Assembly: GCA_028689775.1 (NCBI GenBank)
Contig: JAQVCM010000018.1
Location: forward strand, 1-64,000
Direction of reading: 5' to 3'
DNA length: 64,000 bases
From: Crocinitomicaceae bacterium
GTDB taxonomy: Bacteria; Bacteroidota; Bacteroidia; Flavobacteriales_D; Crocinitomicaceae
Shown here: positions 7,216 through 17,404 of the stretch, piece by piece
Numbering within the stretch: the first letter of the stretch is position 1
How the letters are laid out: the number at the start of each line of letters is the position of its first letter
Made by a program: the position numbers and the translations under genes
The notes under the pieces: generated by a model
The model's database searches: none
Seen by the model: only the letters and a program-made list of their open reading frames with translations
What the model was told of the DNA's origin: nothing

Positions 7216-9870
7216 ATGCGTTTAATTTATCTCTTGTCTGGATTAATTTACCTTTCAGCTTGCGGCGTTTCAGGAAGTCATACAGACAAAAAACTGAATA
7301 AGCAAAACAATGATATTCTTGTAGAAACAACATCCGAGGAAATTGAAATTGGATCCAGACTTGGAGATGATGTCCAAGTTTTACCGAAGCTATATCACGC
7401 AACGAGAACCCAACTTACTAGCTTGGTTCACACAAAACTAAACGTTGAATTTGATTGGAATAAGTCTTGGATGATTGGTCAGGCAGACCTCACATTAAAA
7501 CCTTATTTCTATGCTTCAGATAGTTTGTTTTTAGATGCCAAAGGGATGGAAATCAAAAAAATAACTATCAACGGAAAAGATTTAACTTACAAATACAATG
7601 GTGAAGAAATTCGCATTCAGCTCGATAAAAAATATACCAGAACAGAAACCTATAACCTCGTTATTGATTACATCGCCAAGCCAGATGAAAGATTGGTAAG
7701 CGGTGGAAAAGCGATTACCAGCGACAAAGGTTTGTATTTCATCAATCCAAAAGGAGAAGATCCGAATAAAATGCCCCAGATTTGGACACAAGGTGAAACA
7801 GAATCTAATTCCGTTTGGTTTCCAACGGTAGATTCTCCCAACATGAAATCAACCCAAGAAATTTTCATCACGGTTGATCAGAAATACACCACACTTTCCA
7901 ACGGAAAACGACTTAGCAGTACAATCAATAAAAACGGAACCAGAACTGATCATTGGAAACAAGAAATTCCGCACGCGGTCTATTTATTCATGATGGGCGT
8001 TGGTGAATTTAAAGTGGTACAAGATTCCTATACCCGAAAAGATGGTTCCAAAATGGAAGTTAACTACTATGTTGAACCAGCTTGGGAACAACATGCACGC
8101 GCTATTTTCGGAGAAACTCCAGCCATGATTCGTTTTTTCTCTGACTTAACAGGAATTGAATATCCGTGGGATAAATACAATCAAATCGTGGTGCGAGAAT
8201 TTGTTTCAGGCGCGATGGAAAATACGGGAGCTGTTGTTTTTGGCGACTTCGTTTATAAATCAAGACGAGAATTGTTGGACGAAAACGACCAAGCTACGAT
8301 CGCCCACGAACTATTTCACCATTGGTTTGGAAATATTGTAACGGCTGAATCTTGGTCAAACTTAGCTCTAAACGAAGCATTTGCAAACTACTCCCAATAC
8401 CTTTGGGACGAGCACCGATATGGCATTGACGAAGCAGATTACAATGCATCAGCAGAAAAAGACAAGTATTTTGAAAGCGTTCTGAAGAAAAAACCGCATG
8501 ATTTAATCTGGTACGATTACACCGACAAAGATGACATGTTTGATTCACACTCCTATAGCAAAGGTGGACGAATTTTACACATGTTAAGAAACTATTTAGG
8601 TGACGAGGCTTTTTTCGCAGGAATGAAACATTACCTTCAAACTTATCAGTACAAAGCAGCAGAATTTCATCAACTTCGAACGAGTTTTGAAGCAGTATGT
8701 GGAGAAGATTTGAATTGGTTTTTCAATCAATGGTTTTTAGGAAAAGGAACGCCGGAGTTAACGATTAAACAGACAATTTCAGCTGACAAAAAAGAAGTTG
8801 TACTGGCAATTAATCAAATTCAAAATTTAAATGAATCTCCACTTTACAAACTTCCAGTAGAAGTAGCTGTATTTGATTCGAAAGGAAAGCACATCTATCC
8901 TATTGTGATCGACAAAAGACTCAACAGTTTCAGTTTCCCGATTGAAGGCGAATTGAAAACCGTTATTTTTGACCATCAACACGCACTTCTTGCAAAATAT
9001 TACCACGATAAGCCAGCAGAACAATACCGAGAACAGTTTTATTTGGGGAAAAGATATGAAGACAGAAGATTGGCCCTGTTGTATAGCTTAGATTCCTTGA
9101 CGTCGAAAGGTGAACAACTTATTTTAGATGCGTTAAAAGATCCTTTTTGGGAAGTGAGATTAGACGCGATCTCCAGCTTAAAACGCTCATCAGCAGAAAC
9201 TACATTGAAAGCAGATGGAATCATTCGAGAAATAGCATACCACGATCCGCATTCAAGCAATCGAATTACAGCCCTAGATCAGCTAGTTCCTAGCCTTTCT
9301 GAAATGGAAGCGAAAGAAATGATTGTCAAGATTTTGGATTCAGATTCATCCTATCAAGTTACTCGATACGCCTTGGTTATTTTGAGTCAACTAGATCCAG
9401 ATCTCGCCAAACAAATGATCAAAAAAATGGAAGCTGATCCAACTTCAGCCATGAAAGTAATCATTGCTGAATATTACGAATATTTCGGAACTGAATCAGA
9501 TCTTGAATTCTTTAAAAATCTATTTGACAAGAATCAATTAGTTGGTCAAGACATCATCTACGGAACAAAATCGTTAGCTGGATATTTTATCGAACAAAAC
9601 CCTGAAATACAAGTGCAATTGATTCCATATTTCAGAAATATTCATGCAAAAGGAGGCGTTTATGGGAAAATGTATTTACCGTATTATGTCGCTTTTTTAA
9701 TTGAAAACATTGAAACGCAACTTACTGAAACGAATGAACTCCTTGCTGCAAATAAAAAGAATAAAAACGAACAACATGTTGTTGAGTTGAAGGGCTTGAA
9801 AGCAAAACAAGAAAGCATTTTAGATCAATTAAAAACATTGAAAATCGAAGTCGGAGAATTAAAAGAATAG
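7216..9870 (+). CDS. M1 family aminopeptidase, lipoprotein
   Basis: The 884-residue product begins with a short signal peptide and lipobox (YLSAC, Cys16), so it is probably anchored in the envelope. An N-terminal beta domain leads to the M1 catalytic domain. The exopeptidase motif GAMEN is at residues 332-336, and the zinc motif HELFHHWFGN starts at residue 364, with the third ligand in NEAFANY. The C-terminal third (about 600-860) is helical and looks like HEAT-type repeats, ending in a Lys/Glu-rich helix. It removes N-terminal residues from peptides, probably for nutrient use. It appears to be a single-gene unit. Confidence 0.95.
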   Translation: MRLIYLLSGLIYLSACGVSGSHTDKKLNKQNNDILVETTSEEIEIGSRLGDDVQVLPKLYHATRTQLTSLVHTKLNVEFDWNKSWMIGQADLTLKPYFYASDSLFLDAKGMEIKKITINGKDLTYKYNGEEIRIQLDKKYTRTETYNLVIDYIAKPDERLVSGGKAITSDKGLYFINPKGEDPNKMPQIWTQGETESNSVWFPTVDSPNMKSTQEIFITVDQKYTTLSNGKRLSSTINKNGTRTDHWKQEIPHAVYLFMMGVGEFKVVQDSYTRKDGSKMEVNYYVEPAWEQHARAIFGETPAMIRFFSDLTGIEYPWDKYNQIVVREFVSGAMENTGAVVFGDFVYKSRRELLDENDQATIAHELFHHWFGNIVTAESWSNLALNEAFANYSQYLWDEHRYGIDEADYNASAEKDKYFESVLKKKPHDLIWYDYTDKDDMFDSHSYSKGGRILHMLRNYLGDEAFFAGMKHYLQTYQYKAAEFHQLRTSFEAVCGEDLNWFFNQWFLGKGTPELTIKQTISADKKEVVLAINQIQNLNESPLYKLPVEVAVFDSKGKHIYPIVIDKRLNSFSFPIEGELKTVIFDHQHALLAKYYHDKPAEQYREQFYLGKRYEDRRLALLYSLDSLTSKGEQLILDALKDPFWEVRLDAISSLKRSSAETTLKADGIIREIAYHDPHSSNRITALDQLVPSLSEMEAKEMIVKILDSDSSYQVTRYALVILSQLDPDLAKQMIKKMEADPTSAMKVIIAEYYEYFGTESDLEFFKNLFDKNQLVGQDIIYGTKSLAGYFIEQNPEIQVQLIPYFRNIHAKGGVYGKMYLPYYVAFLIENIETQLTETNELLAANKKNKNEQHVVELKGLKAKQESILDQLKTLKIEVGELKE

Positions 9871-10006
9871 ACCTACAATTAACTCGTAATATTGGACTCC
9901 AATTTAGCCGTTTAATCAACAAAAACACCATTTAACACTAAAATAGATTTTAACTTTATAAAAAATTGTAAATTGTGCGTGAATTAAACTATAATTTAGT
10001 TAAACT

Positions 10007-12196
10007 ATGAAAAAAATATTTACAAAATTGAATCTAGGACTTTTAAGTTTTTCAATTTTATCCTCTCTCTCTTTGCATGCTCAAAATCAATCCAGCATCG
10101 ATTACTCGAATGCTAGAGAAGGAGAACATGTAGAGTATTGCAAGTCACACAAGGTGATGCATGAATTACAAAAAGACCCTGCTTTTGCAGCACAATTCGC
10201 TTTGGATCAACAAGAAATGAAGTTGAAAGAAGTGGAAATGAAAAATAGCATCAGCCCAAAAGCAGTTGTTTACAAAATTCCAATTGTTTTTCACGTACTT
10301 CACAACGGAGGTTCAGAGAACATTACAAACGAACAAATTTTGGATGCTTTATTTATCTTAAACAGAGATTTTAGAAAGCAAAACACGGATGCTTTGAATG
10401 TGATTACTGCTTTTAATGCGACGAATCCAAATGCTACTTGTATCCCTGCTGATATCGAAGTTGAATTCGTTATGGCAACAAAAGCTCCAGACGGAACATG
10501 TTTTAATGGAATTACAAGAACGCAAAGTGTCAACACCATTGAACCAGCTGGAGGTGGAACAGCGCAAGTTACTTCCATCAGAAATGGTAATGATGTATTT
10601 AATGGCGAATGGCCAGGAAATAAATACTTGAATATTTTCATCGCAAAAGAAATCGGTGGTGCAGCAGGATACACCAGATTGCCAGGATCTTATTCTAACA
10701 CTGCCATGACCAACGGAATCTGGATTCTACACAGTTATGTAGGTGCAATTGGTACGGGTTCTGTGAACACAAGTAGAGCATTGACCCATGAAGTTGGTCA
10801 CTGGTTAAACTTAGCACACACTTGGGGACCAAATAATAACCCAGGAAACCAAAGCAGTTGTGGTTCTGATGACGATGTAGCAGATACACCAAACACAATT
10901 GGAGTTACAAACTGTAAATTAAACGAAAATACATGTGGAGTTTTAGCGAACGTTGAAAACTACATGGATTATTCTTATTGCTCTAAAATGTTTTCTGAAG
11001 GTCAACGTGATCGCATGCGAGCTGCCTTAAATGTAACCAACACAGGACGAAGAAATTTGTGGCAACCTGCAAACTTAATTGCAACAGGAGCTGACGGAAA
11101 CATCTCTCTTTGTAAAGCTGAATTTACATCCAACAGAGAAGTTATTTGTGCTGGAGAATCGGTTAATTTTGAGGATGCCTCCTACAATGTAGTTAATGCT
11201 TGGAGTTGGAGTTTCCCAGGAGGAATACCTGCAACTTCAACAGCTCAAAATCCTACGATTACGTATGCAACTCCTGGAACTTATGAGGTAGTTTTATCTG
11301 CATCAGACGGAAGTACATCTCAATCAATTACAAAAACTGCATACATCACGGTCTTACCTTCAGCAACAGCACTTCCATTTTACGAAGGTTTTGAAGGTTA
11401 TTCTCAAACAAGTGAACTGAATGATAAATACAGCATTGTAAACTCTTCCAACAATGCTGGATGGAGTTTAACAAATTCTGCTGCACATTTAGGTTCTAAA
11501 AGTTTACTTTTAAATAACTTCGCACAAACAGGTACTGGAAACTACGATGAATTCATTTCTTCATCGATAGATCTTTCTTCTGTAACTGCTGCAGACGCAG
11601 TAACCTTATCTTTCAGATACGCTTACCGTAAAAAACTATCAAACAACGTTGAAACTTTGAAAGTATTCCTTAGTGACGATTGTGGGGAAAATTGGTCACA
11701 ACGTAAAACGCTTTCTGGAAATGCACTTTCTACATTCGCAGAAACAACCAGCTGGACTCCTGGTTTTGGTGATTGGGTGACTGTTCACATGACCAACGTA
11801 ACGAGTCAATTCTGGACATCTAATTTTAGATTCAGATTCCGTTTTGAAGGTGCAGGAGGAAATAACATCTTCTTAGATGATATCAACATCTACAATGGCG
11901 CACCATCAAATGACATCATCTTAGGAGTAAATACACTTTCTAAAATCGATGGTTTATCGCTTTACCCAAATCCAACAGACGGTGAATTGAACGTAAGCTT
12001 CAACATGCAAGCAAACGAAGCAATGAATTTTGTGATGACAGATTTACTTGGTAAAGTTGTACAAACGAAAACAGTTCAAGCTGCATCCGGTTCAAACTTG
12101 GTGATCTTATCAACTGATCATTTAGCAAGCGGAATGTATCTTTTGCAAATCGGAAACGAAACGAGCAAAGAAGTAATTCAGTTTGTAGTTAAATAA
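10007..12196 (+). CDS. Secreted M43 (pappalysin-like) metalloprotease, T9SS type A
   Basis: The 729-residue product has, in order: a signal peptide (to about LHAQ), a propeptide-like segment, an M43 metzincin domain with HEVGHWLNLAHTWG (residues 261-274, three His zinc ligands) and the Met-turn VENYMDYSYC, a PKD-like domain (about 375-450), a jelly-roll adhesin-type domain (about 455-635), and a type A Por sorting domain (LSLYPNPTDGELNVSF to the end). It is expected to be exported by T9SS and to digest proteins at or beyond the cell surface. A strong hairpin terminator follows. Confidence 0.93.
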   Translation: MKKIFTKLNLGLLSFSILSSLSLHAQNQSSIDYSNAREGEHVEYCKSHKVMHELQKDPAFAAQFALDQQEMKLKEVEMKNSISPKAVVYKIPIVFHVLHNGGSENITNEQILDALFILNRDFRKQNTDALNVITAFNATNPNATCIPADIEVEFVMATKAPDGTCFNGITRTQSVNTIEPAGGGTAQVTSIRNGNDVFNGEWPGNKYLNIFIAKEIGGAAGYTRLPGSYSNTAMTNGIWILHSYVGAIGTGSVNTSRALTHEVGHWLNLAHTWGPNNNPGNQSSCGSDDDVADTPNTIGVTNCKLNENTCGVLANVENYMDYSYCSKMFSEGQRDRMRAALNVTNTGRRNLWQPANLIATGADGNISLCKAEFTSNREVICAGESVNFEDASYNVVNAWSWSFPGGIPATSTAQNPTITYATPGTYEVVLSASDGSTSQSITKTAYITVLPSATALPFYEGFEGYSQTSELNDKYSIVNSSNNAGWSLTNSAAHLGSKSLLLNNFAQTGTGNYDEFISSSIDLSSVTAADAVTLSFRYAYRKKLSNNVETLKVFLSDDCGENWSQRKTLSGNALSTFAETTSWTPGFGDWVTVHMTNVTSQFWTSNFRFRFRFEGAGGNNIFLDDINIYNGAPSNDIILGVNTLSKIDGLSLYPNPTDGELNVSFNMQANEAMNFVMTDLLGKVVQTKTVQAASGSNLVILSTDHLASGMYLLQIGNETSKEVIQFVVK

Positions 12197-12208
12197 TAAT
12201 AGATCCTT

Positions 12209-12247
12209 AAAAAAGCCCATTCGGAAAATTTCTGAATGGGCTTTTTT
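12209..12247 (+). terminator. Terminator of the M43 protease gene
   Basis: AAAAAAGCCCATTC and GAATGGGCTTTTTT arms (about 12209-12222 and 12234-12247) around an AT-rich loop, with a T run on the plus strand. Confidence 0.85.
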
Positions 12248-12314
12248 TGTTTCGACCAGTTTGGAGTTGGTTGAGGCAGGATTGAGTTTCATGTCCTTAA
12301 AATCACAGCCATTT

Positions 12315-12407
12315 TGGCTAAAGCCAGACTGTGTGTCTATTCTTCATTTGAATGGTCTGAAGCCGCATTCCAATTGAAAGGGTTGTTGCAGAACTGCAAT
12401 CCTTTTT
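12315..12407. repeat. Cluster of short palindromes
   Basis: TGGCT-AA-AGCCA (12315-12326) and TTGCAG-AA-CTGCAA (12386-12399, flanked by AAAGG and CCTTT) stand close together in a non-coding stretch. They resemble the small interspersed palindromes seen in Bacteroidota genomes. No reading frame crosses them convincingly. Confidence 0.45.
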
Positions 12408-12411
12408 AACT

Positions 12412-12463
12412 CTTTGTAGCGGGGACTCGATCCGCCTGAGGCGGACGACTTGCGGGTTATGAG
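12412..12463 (-). pseudogene. Broken 3'-half copy of the initiator tRNA gene
   Basis: Positions 12412-12430 are identical to 12524-12542, the 3' end of the tRNA-fMet gene plus flank. Positions 12453-12463 repeat its anticodon-stem sequence CGGGTTATGAG. Between them, where the T arm should be, sits a palindrome TCCGCC-TGA-GGCGGA (12431-12445). The 5' half of the tRNA is missing, so this cannot be a working tRNA. Confidence 0.7.
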
Positions 12464-12491
12464 AATATAAATCTAAAATTTAGAGCAAAAA

Positions 12492-12521
12492 AAAAGCATC
12501 AAGTAAAACTTGACGCTTTTT
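12492..12521 (-). terminator. Terminator of the initiator tRNA gene
   Basis: On the minus strand AAGCGTCAAG pairs with CTTGATGCTT around a TTTTA loop and is followed by a long T run. One arm pair is a G-U wobble only on the minus-strand RNA, which points to leftward use. Confidence 0.75.
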
Positions 12522-12528
12522 TGCTTTG

Positions 12529-12601
<73 letters not shown>

Positions 12602-12642
12602 CTCTAAACGGAAAGTTCAACGATTTGACCTTTTTCGTGGTG

Positions 12643-12650
12643 CAAAGATA
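12643..12650 (-). promoter_or_regulatory. -7 box of the initiator tRNA gene
   Basis: TATCTTTG on the minus strand matches TAnnTTTG. Transcription would begin near 12639, 38 nt before the mature tRNA end. A -33 element is not clear. Confidence 0.5.
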
Positions 12651-12786
12651 CATATTTAATTTGGTTAAAATAGCATCTTCTTAGTTTATTTTTCAAATAG
12701 CTTGTTTTAATCACTGCAACTCAGTTGAATATACTAAACAAATGACAGCTCAACAACCTGTAAAACAATGTATTGTAAAATAATAA

Positions 12787-12814
12787 AGCGCAATGAAAAT
12801 TAATCCATTGCGCT
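12787..12814 (-). terminator. Terminator of nrdBA
   Basis: AGCGCAATG and CATTGCGCT arms around a 10-nt AT loop, 40 nt past the nrdA stop in the minus direction and followed by TTTATTATTTT. Confidence 0.75.
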
Positions 12815-12853
12815 CATCTTTATTTCTTAATTCGCACTTAGCTCATCTTAAAA

Positions 12854-15232
12854 TCAACCGGAACACATTTCGCAGTTCTCTGGATCATCCAATGAACAAG
12901 CAATTGCCTCTTGTTCTAGTTCGATATTTCGGATGGAGACATTCTCAACTTGTGTGCGTTCTCCTGTCACATTTTTATCAACTGTAAACTTGATGGCGTC
13001 TGTAGCTGCTTTTGTTCTCAGGTAATACATTCCTGTTTTCAATCCTTTTTTCCAACCGTAGAAATGCATGGAAGTTAATTTTCCGAAGTTGGCATTTTCC
13101 ATGAAAATATTCAAAGATTGCGACTGGCAAATGTACGCTCCACGATCTGCTGCCATTTCAATAATTGATTTCTGAGAAATCTCCCAAGCCGTTTTGTAAA
13201 GTTCTTTCAAATTTGCAGGTACTTCTGGGATATTTTGAACTGAACCGTTTGTTGACATTAATTTCTGACGCATTTCTTTCGTCCAAATTCCAGCTTTCAC
13301 CAAGTCTTTCAGTAAATGTTTGTTTACAACGATAAATTCTCCTGACAACACTCTTCGCGTATAAACATTGGATGTATACGGTTCAAAACATTCATTGTTT
13401 CCTAAAATTTGAGCGGTTGATGCAGTTGGCATAGGCGCTAATAAAAGGGAATTTCGAACACCATGTTGTTTCACTTCTTCACGTAATACATCCCATTCCC
13501 ATCGGTTTGATGGTGTAACATTCCACATGTCAAATTGGAAAACACCTTTGGAAATTGGAGAACCTTCAAAGGATTGATATGGTCCTTCAACCTTTGCCAA
13601 GTCTTTTGAAGCCGTCATCGAAGCATAATAAATCGTTTCGAAAATGTCTCTGTTCAATTGCCGCGCTTCTTCCGATTCAAACGGATATCCTAACATGATA
13701 AATGCATCCGCTAATCCTTGAACTCCTAATCCAATTGGTCGGTGACGCAAATTGGAATTTTCAGCTTCTTTTACTGGATAATAATTTCCATCGATGATTC
13801 TATTTAAGTTGATTGTAGCTTCATACGTTACTTCAAACAATTTATCGTGGTCAAAATTCCCGTCTTCCGTTACGTATTTCGGCAAAGCCAGAGAAGCCAA
13901 ATTACATACTGCAATTTCATCAGGAGCAGTATATTCGATGATCTCCGTACATAAATTAGAAGATTTAATCGTTCCTAAATTTTGCTGATTCGATTTAGAA
14001 TTTGCCGCATCTTTGTACAACATATAAGGAGTACCAGTTTCAATTTGAGATTCGAGTATCTTAAACCATAAATCTTGCGCTTTGATTGTTTTTCTACCTT
14101 TTCCTTCTGCTTCGTATTTTTCATACAAGGCTTCAAATTCAGCGCTGTGAACTTCTGATAAACCTGGACATTCGTGCGGACACATCAAGGTCCAATCTCC
14201 ATTCGATTCTACACGTTTCATGAATAAATCTGGAATCCAAAGTGCATAAAACAAATCTCTTGCTCGCTGCTCCTCTTTTCCGTGATTTTTTTTCATTTCA
14301 AGAAAATCAAAAACGTCTGCATGCCAAGGTTCAATATACATGGCAAATGAGCCTTTTCTCTTTCCTCCGCCTTGATCTACGTACCTTGCAGTATCGTTAT
14401 AAACTCGTAACATCGGAACGATTCCATTGGAGGTTCCATTTGTACCTTTTATATATGAACCTTTTGCACGAATATCGTGAATTGCCAATCCAATTCCACC
14501 TGCTGATTGCGAAATTCTCGCACACGATTTCAAGGTATCATAAATTCCTTCGATGCTATCTTCTTTCATCGTCAGCAAAAAACAAGAGGACATTTGAGGT
14601 TTTGGAGTTCCTGCATTGAACAAGGTTGGAGTTGCGTGTGTAAACCAACCTTCAGACATCAAATTATATGTTTTAATAGCTGAAGCGATGTCATTTTTAT
14701 GAATTCCTATTGAAACCCGCATCAACATGTGTTGTGGTCTTTCAACGATTTCACCATTGATTCTCAACAAGTAAGAACGCGTCAATGTTTTGAATCCGAA
14801 ATAATCGTATCTAAAATCACGGTCGTAAATAATGCTGGAATCTAACACGTCACGGTTATCCATAATTGCTTTGTAGACATCATCTGCCAACAAAGACGCC
14901 GATAAATTTGTATTTGGATCGATGTAATTGTACATGTCGTCCATGGTCTCAGAAAATGACTTCTTCGTGTCTTTGTGCAAATTTGAAACCGCAATTCTGG
15001 AAGCTAATAAGGCATAATCCGGATGATCGATCGTTTTCGCTGCAGCAACTTCAGCAGCTAAATTATCTAGGTCTTTGGTTGAAACACCATCATAAATTCC
15101 TTCAATCACTTTCATTGCCACAGCTTCTGGCGAAACCAACGGATCTAATCCGTAGCACATTTTGATTATTCGAGCCGTAATTTTATCAAATTTAACCGCC
15201 TCTTTTCTTCCATCTCTTTTTAAAACGTACAT
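12854..15232 (-). CDS. nrdA: Class Ia ribonucleotide reductase, large subunit
   Basis: The 792-residue product reduces ribonucleoside diphosphates to deoxy forms together with the small subunit encoded just upstream. Residues 1-90 form an ATP-cone ([18 protein letters not shown]), the allosteric activity site. The active-site cysteines are visible: Cys217 in MSSCFLL, Cys428 in NLCTEI (with Asn426 and Glu430) and Cys443 in AVCNLAS. The redox tail carries Cys residues in PENCEMCSG. Length is normal for class Ia. It lies 39 nt after nrdB on the same strand and ends before a clear hairpin at 12787-12814, so the two form an operon. Confidence 0.97.
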   Translation of the reverse strand: MYVLKRDGRKEAVKFDKITARIIKMCYGLDPLVSPEAVAMKVIEGIYDGVSTKDLDNLAAEVAAAKTIDHPDYALLASRIAVSNLHKDTKKSFSETMDDMYNYIDPNTNLSASLLADDVYKAIMDNRDVLDSSIIYDRDFRYDYFGFKTLTRSYLLRINGEIVERPQHMLMRVSIGIHKNDIASAIKTYNLMSEGWFTHATPTLFNAGTPKPQMSSCFLLTMKEDSIEGIYDTLKSCARISQSAGGIGLAIHDIRAKGSYIKGTNGTSNGIVPMLRVYNDTARYVDQGGGKRKGSFAMYIEPWHADVFDFLEMKKNHGKEEQRARDLFYALWIPDLFMKRVESNGDWTLMCPHECPGLSEVHSAEFEALYEKYEAEGKGRKTIKAQDLWFKILESQIETGTPYMLYKDAANSKSNQQNLGTIKSSNLCTEIIEYTAPDEIAVCNLASLALPKYVTEDGNFDHDKLFEVTYEATINLNRIIDGNYYPVKEAENSNLRHRPIGLGVQGLADAFIMLGYPFESEEARQLNRDIFETIYYASMTASKDLAKVEGPYQSFEGSPISKGVFQFDMWNVTPSNRWEWDVLREEVKQHGVRNSLLLAPMPTASTAQILGNNECFEPYTSNVYTRRVLSGEFIVVNKHLLKDLVKAGIWTKEMRQKLMSTNGSVQNIPEVPANLKELYKTAWEISQKSIIEMAADRGAYICQSQSLNIFMENANFGKLTSMHFYGWKKGLKTGMYYLRTKAATDAIKFTVDKNVTGERTQVENVSIRNIELEQEAIACSLDDPENCEMCSG

Positions 15233-15271
15233 TTTTTATGTATTTCTGTTTCTAATTAATATGTTCTTGGA

Positions 15272-16249
15272 CTAAAAATCTTCATCCATCGTAAAATCAC
15301 TGTTGTTTTTGCCATCCAACACACCTGCTTTTTGGTATTCAGCAACTCGTTTTTCGAAGAAATTGGTTTTTCCTTGAATCGAAATCATGTCCATAAAATC
15401 AAAGGGATTCGCCGTGTTGAATACTTTCTCATTCCCCAATTCTTGCAACAATCTATCGGCAACAAACTCGATGTATTGAGACATCAATTCGCTGTTCATT
15501 CCAATCAAGCGAACAGGAAGTGCATCCAAAATAAATTCTTTTTCAATTTCAACTGCGTCCAAGATGATTTTCTCAATCTCCTTTTTATCTAATTTATTTA
15601 CGACGTGATTATTGTATAGCAAACAAGCAAAATCACAGTGTAAACCTTCATCGCGAGAAATCAATTCGTTTGAGAATGCCAAGCCAGGCATCAAACCGCG
15701 TTTTTTCAACCAAAAAATAGAGCAAAAAGAACCGGAAAAGAAAATTCCTTCAACTGCTGCAAACGCAACCAATCTCTCTGCAAAATTTCCTTGATCAATC
15801 CAGCGCAAAGCCCAATCTGCTTTTTTCCGAACGCAATCCATGGTGTCGATGGCGTTGAACAAATAATCTTTATCTGAATTGTCTTTGATGTAGGTGTCAA
15901 TCAGTAATGAATAGGTTTCAGAATGGATGTTTTCGATTGCAATTTGGAAACCATAGAAAAACTTCGCTTCGGTGTACTGAACTTCTGAAAGAAAGTTTTC
16001 AGCTAAATTCTCATTCACAATTCCATCAGAAGCTGCAAAAAACGCAAGTACGTGTTTTATAAAATGGCGCTCGTTGTCATTTAACTTCGTTTCCCAATCA
16101 ATTAAATCAGCTGCTAAATCAATTTCTTCTGCTGTCCAAAAACTAGCCTCAGCCCTTTTATAAAAAGCCCAAATGTCATCGTGCTGAATTGGGAATAGTA
16201 CAAAACGGTTGTTGTTAGCCTCCAAGATCGGCTCTACTTGTTGTGTCAT
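15272..16249 (-). CDS. nrdB: Class Ia ribonucleotide reductase, small (radical) subunit
   Basis: The 325-residue ferritin-like protein holds the diiron-tyrosyl radical cofactor. Metal ligands are visible: Asp75 (AASDGIVNE), Glu106 and His109 (ENIHSETY), with Tyr113 at the radical position, the same 31- and 7-residue spacing as in the E. coli enzyme. The C-terminus ([11 protein letters not shown]) is the acidic tail with the terminal Phe that docks on NrdA. It is the first gene of nrdB-nrdA. The upstream gap is AT-rich and I found no NrdR-type box or certain promoter there. Confidence 0.96.
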   Translation of the reverse strand: MTQQVEPILEANNNRFVLFPIQHDDIWAFYKRAEASFWTAEEIDLAADLIDWETKLNDNERHFIKHVLAFFAASDGIVNENLAENFLSEVQYTEAKFFYGFQIAIENIHSETYSLLIDTYIKDNSDKDYLFNAIDTMDCVRKKADWALRWIDQGNFAERLVAFAAVEGIFFSGSFCSIFWLKKRGLMPGLAFSNELISRDEGLHCDFACLLYNNHVVNKLDKKEIEKIILDAVEIEKEFILDALPVRLIGMNSELMSQYIEFVADRLLQELGNEKVFNTANPFDFMDMISIQGKTNFFEKRVAEYQKAGVLDGKNNSDFTMDEDF

Positions 16250-16657
16250 ATCAATTATTTTATATCGTTTTTTATAAAAATCTATTTATTAGACATTTAG
16301 CTGTCAGCTTTCTCAACTTTCAATGCAATTTGAAAGGAGTTTAATTTAGATCAATCTTGATCAAGGAGTTGCAAAAATTGCTTTTTTAAATTCAGAAAGC
16401 AATTAAAGAAATGCACAATCAGATTTGGTTTTCAACATATAAAAGCCACATCCTTTTGGTATCAATACATCATGAGTTTATCAACATGAGATTAAAGATA
16501 TCCACATCAAATTACTCCGATGTATTCTTTTTTTTACAAAATCAGGCAATCACAATCACAGTGGTAATCATTCTAAATTTATTCAGTAAATTTACCGAAA
16601 AAGCAGTGCCTAATCAAGTGGTTTTTCGGATTTATTTCAACATCTAAATGTTTAAAC
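16250..16657. other. Intergenic stretch between nrdB and comF-like gene
   Basis: These 408 nt must hold the divergent promoters of nrdBA and the ComF operon, but no box fits well. A short palindrome GATCAA-TC-TTGATC lies at 16349-16362. A 78-codon open frame at 16411-16647 has Bacteroidota-unlike composition and no recognisable features, so I do not call it a gene. Confidence 0.5.
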
Positions 16658-17404
16658 ATGCAGCAACCATTTCACACAACCATCTTACAGAAATCGAAAT
16701 TTAAAGTCATTAAATGGAAAAATGATCTGTTACACCTGCTTTATCCCGATATGTGTTTAATATGCAGTCAAGAGTTACCGAATTCGGAAGTTCAGCTTTG
16801 TCATTTGTGTGAGCACTCACTCCGATATACCTACTACGAAACTTTTCAAGACGCATCCTCTTTGGATAAATTATTCTGGGGAAGAGTTGATTTGGAGTCT
16901 ACTTTTGCATTGCTTCACTTTGAGAAACAAACGAGCACACAGGAAATTTTGCATCAAATAAAATACAAAAACAAGTCAAAACTAGCAGCGGAAATGGGCA
17001 GGAGAATTGGTCAAAAAATACAACTCGACCAAAACCGATTTGGGGGAATAGATGCATTAATTCCCGTACCGATGCACCCAAAAAAGCAATACTTACGAGG
17101 TTACAACCAAAGTGAATTGATCGCGGAAGGAATTTCAAAAACCACAGGAATACCTGTAAACAAGTCCTTCATCTCAAAGAAAAGCAACACCGAAAGTCAG
17201 ACAAAAAAAGGAAGGTTTCTTCGCTGGGATAATGTTTCGGAAGTTTTTGAAATTAACACCTCGAAAATGAATGATGCAAAACACCTTGCGATTATCGACG
17301 ATGTCGTTACCACGGGAGCAACCATCGAGGCTTGCATCTTGAAAATCAGAAATGAATTGCCGAATATAAAAATATCCATCATCAGTTTAGCAGCAACCAA
17401 ATGA
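16658..17404 (+). CDS. ComF-family phosphoribosyltransferase-like protein
   Basis: The 248-residue product has an N-terminal zinc-finger-like region with two Cys pairs (CLIC near residue 32 and CHLC near 47). A type I phosphoribosyltransferase domain follows, with LIPVPMHPKKQYLRGYNQ and the PRPP loop AIIDDVVTTGAT. ComF homologues assist DNA uptake or recombination; the exact activity is unsettled. The stop overlaps the ATG of the FAD oxidoreductase gene (ATGA at 17401-17404), so the two are translationally coupled. Start at ATG 16658 gives the usual length. Confidence 0.88.
   Translation: MQQPFHTTILQKSKFKVIKWKNDLLHLLYPDMCLICSQELPNSEVQLCHLCEHSLRYTYYETFQDASSLDKLFWGRVDLESTFALLHFEKQTSTQEILHQIKYKNKSKLAAEMGRRIGQKIQLDQNRFGGIDALIPVPMHPKKQYLRGYNQSELIAEGISKTTGIPVNKSFISKKSNTESQTKKGRFLRWDNVSEVFEINTSKMNDAKHLAIIDDVVTTGATIEACILKIRNELPNIKISIISLAATK

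Noticed and set aside
14242..14619. 125-codon open frame antisense to nrdA
   Set aside because: It lies fully inside a well-conserved coding gene and its composition and lack of motifs fit a shadow frame.
12854..15232. Possible frameshift or intein in nrdA
   Set aside because: The frame is intact with all active-site motifs and normal length.
16349..16362. GATCAA-TC-TTGATC palindrome as an nrd operator
   Set aside because: It does not resemble known NrdR boxes and has no paired site; left as an unassigned palindrome.
16411..16647. 78-codon frame before the ComF-like gene
   Set aside because: No start context, promoter, motif or coupling; composition is that of random AT-rich DNA.
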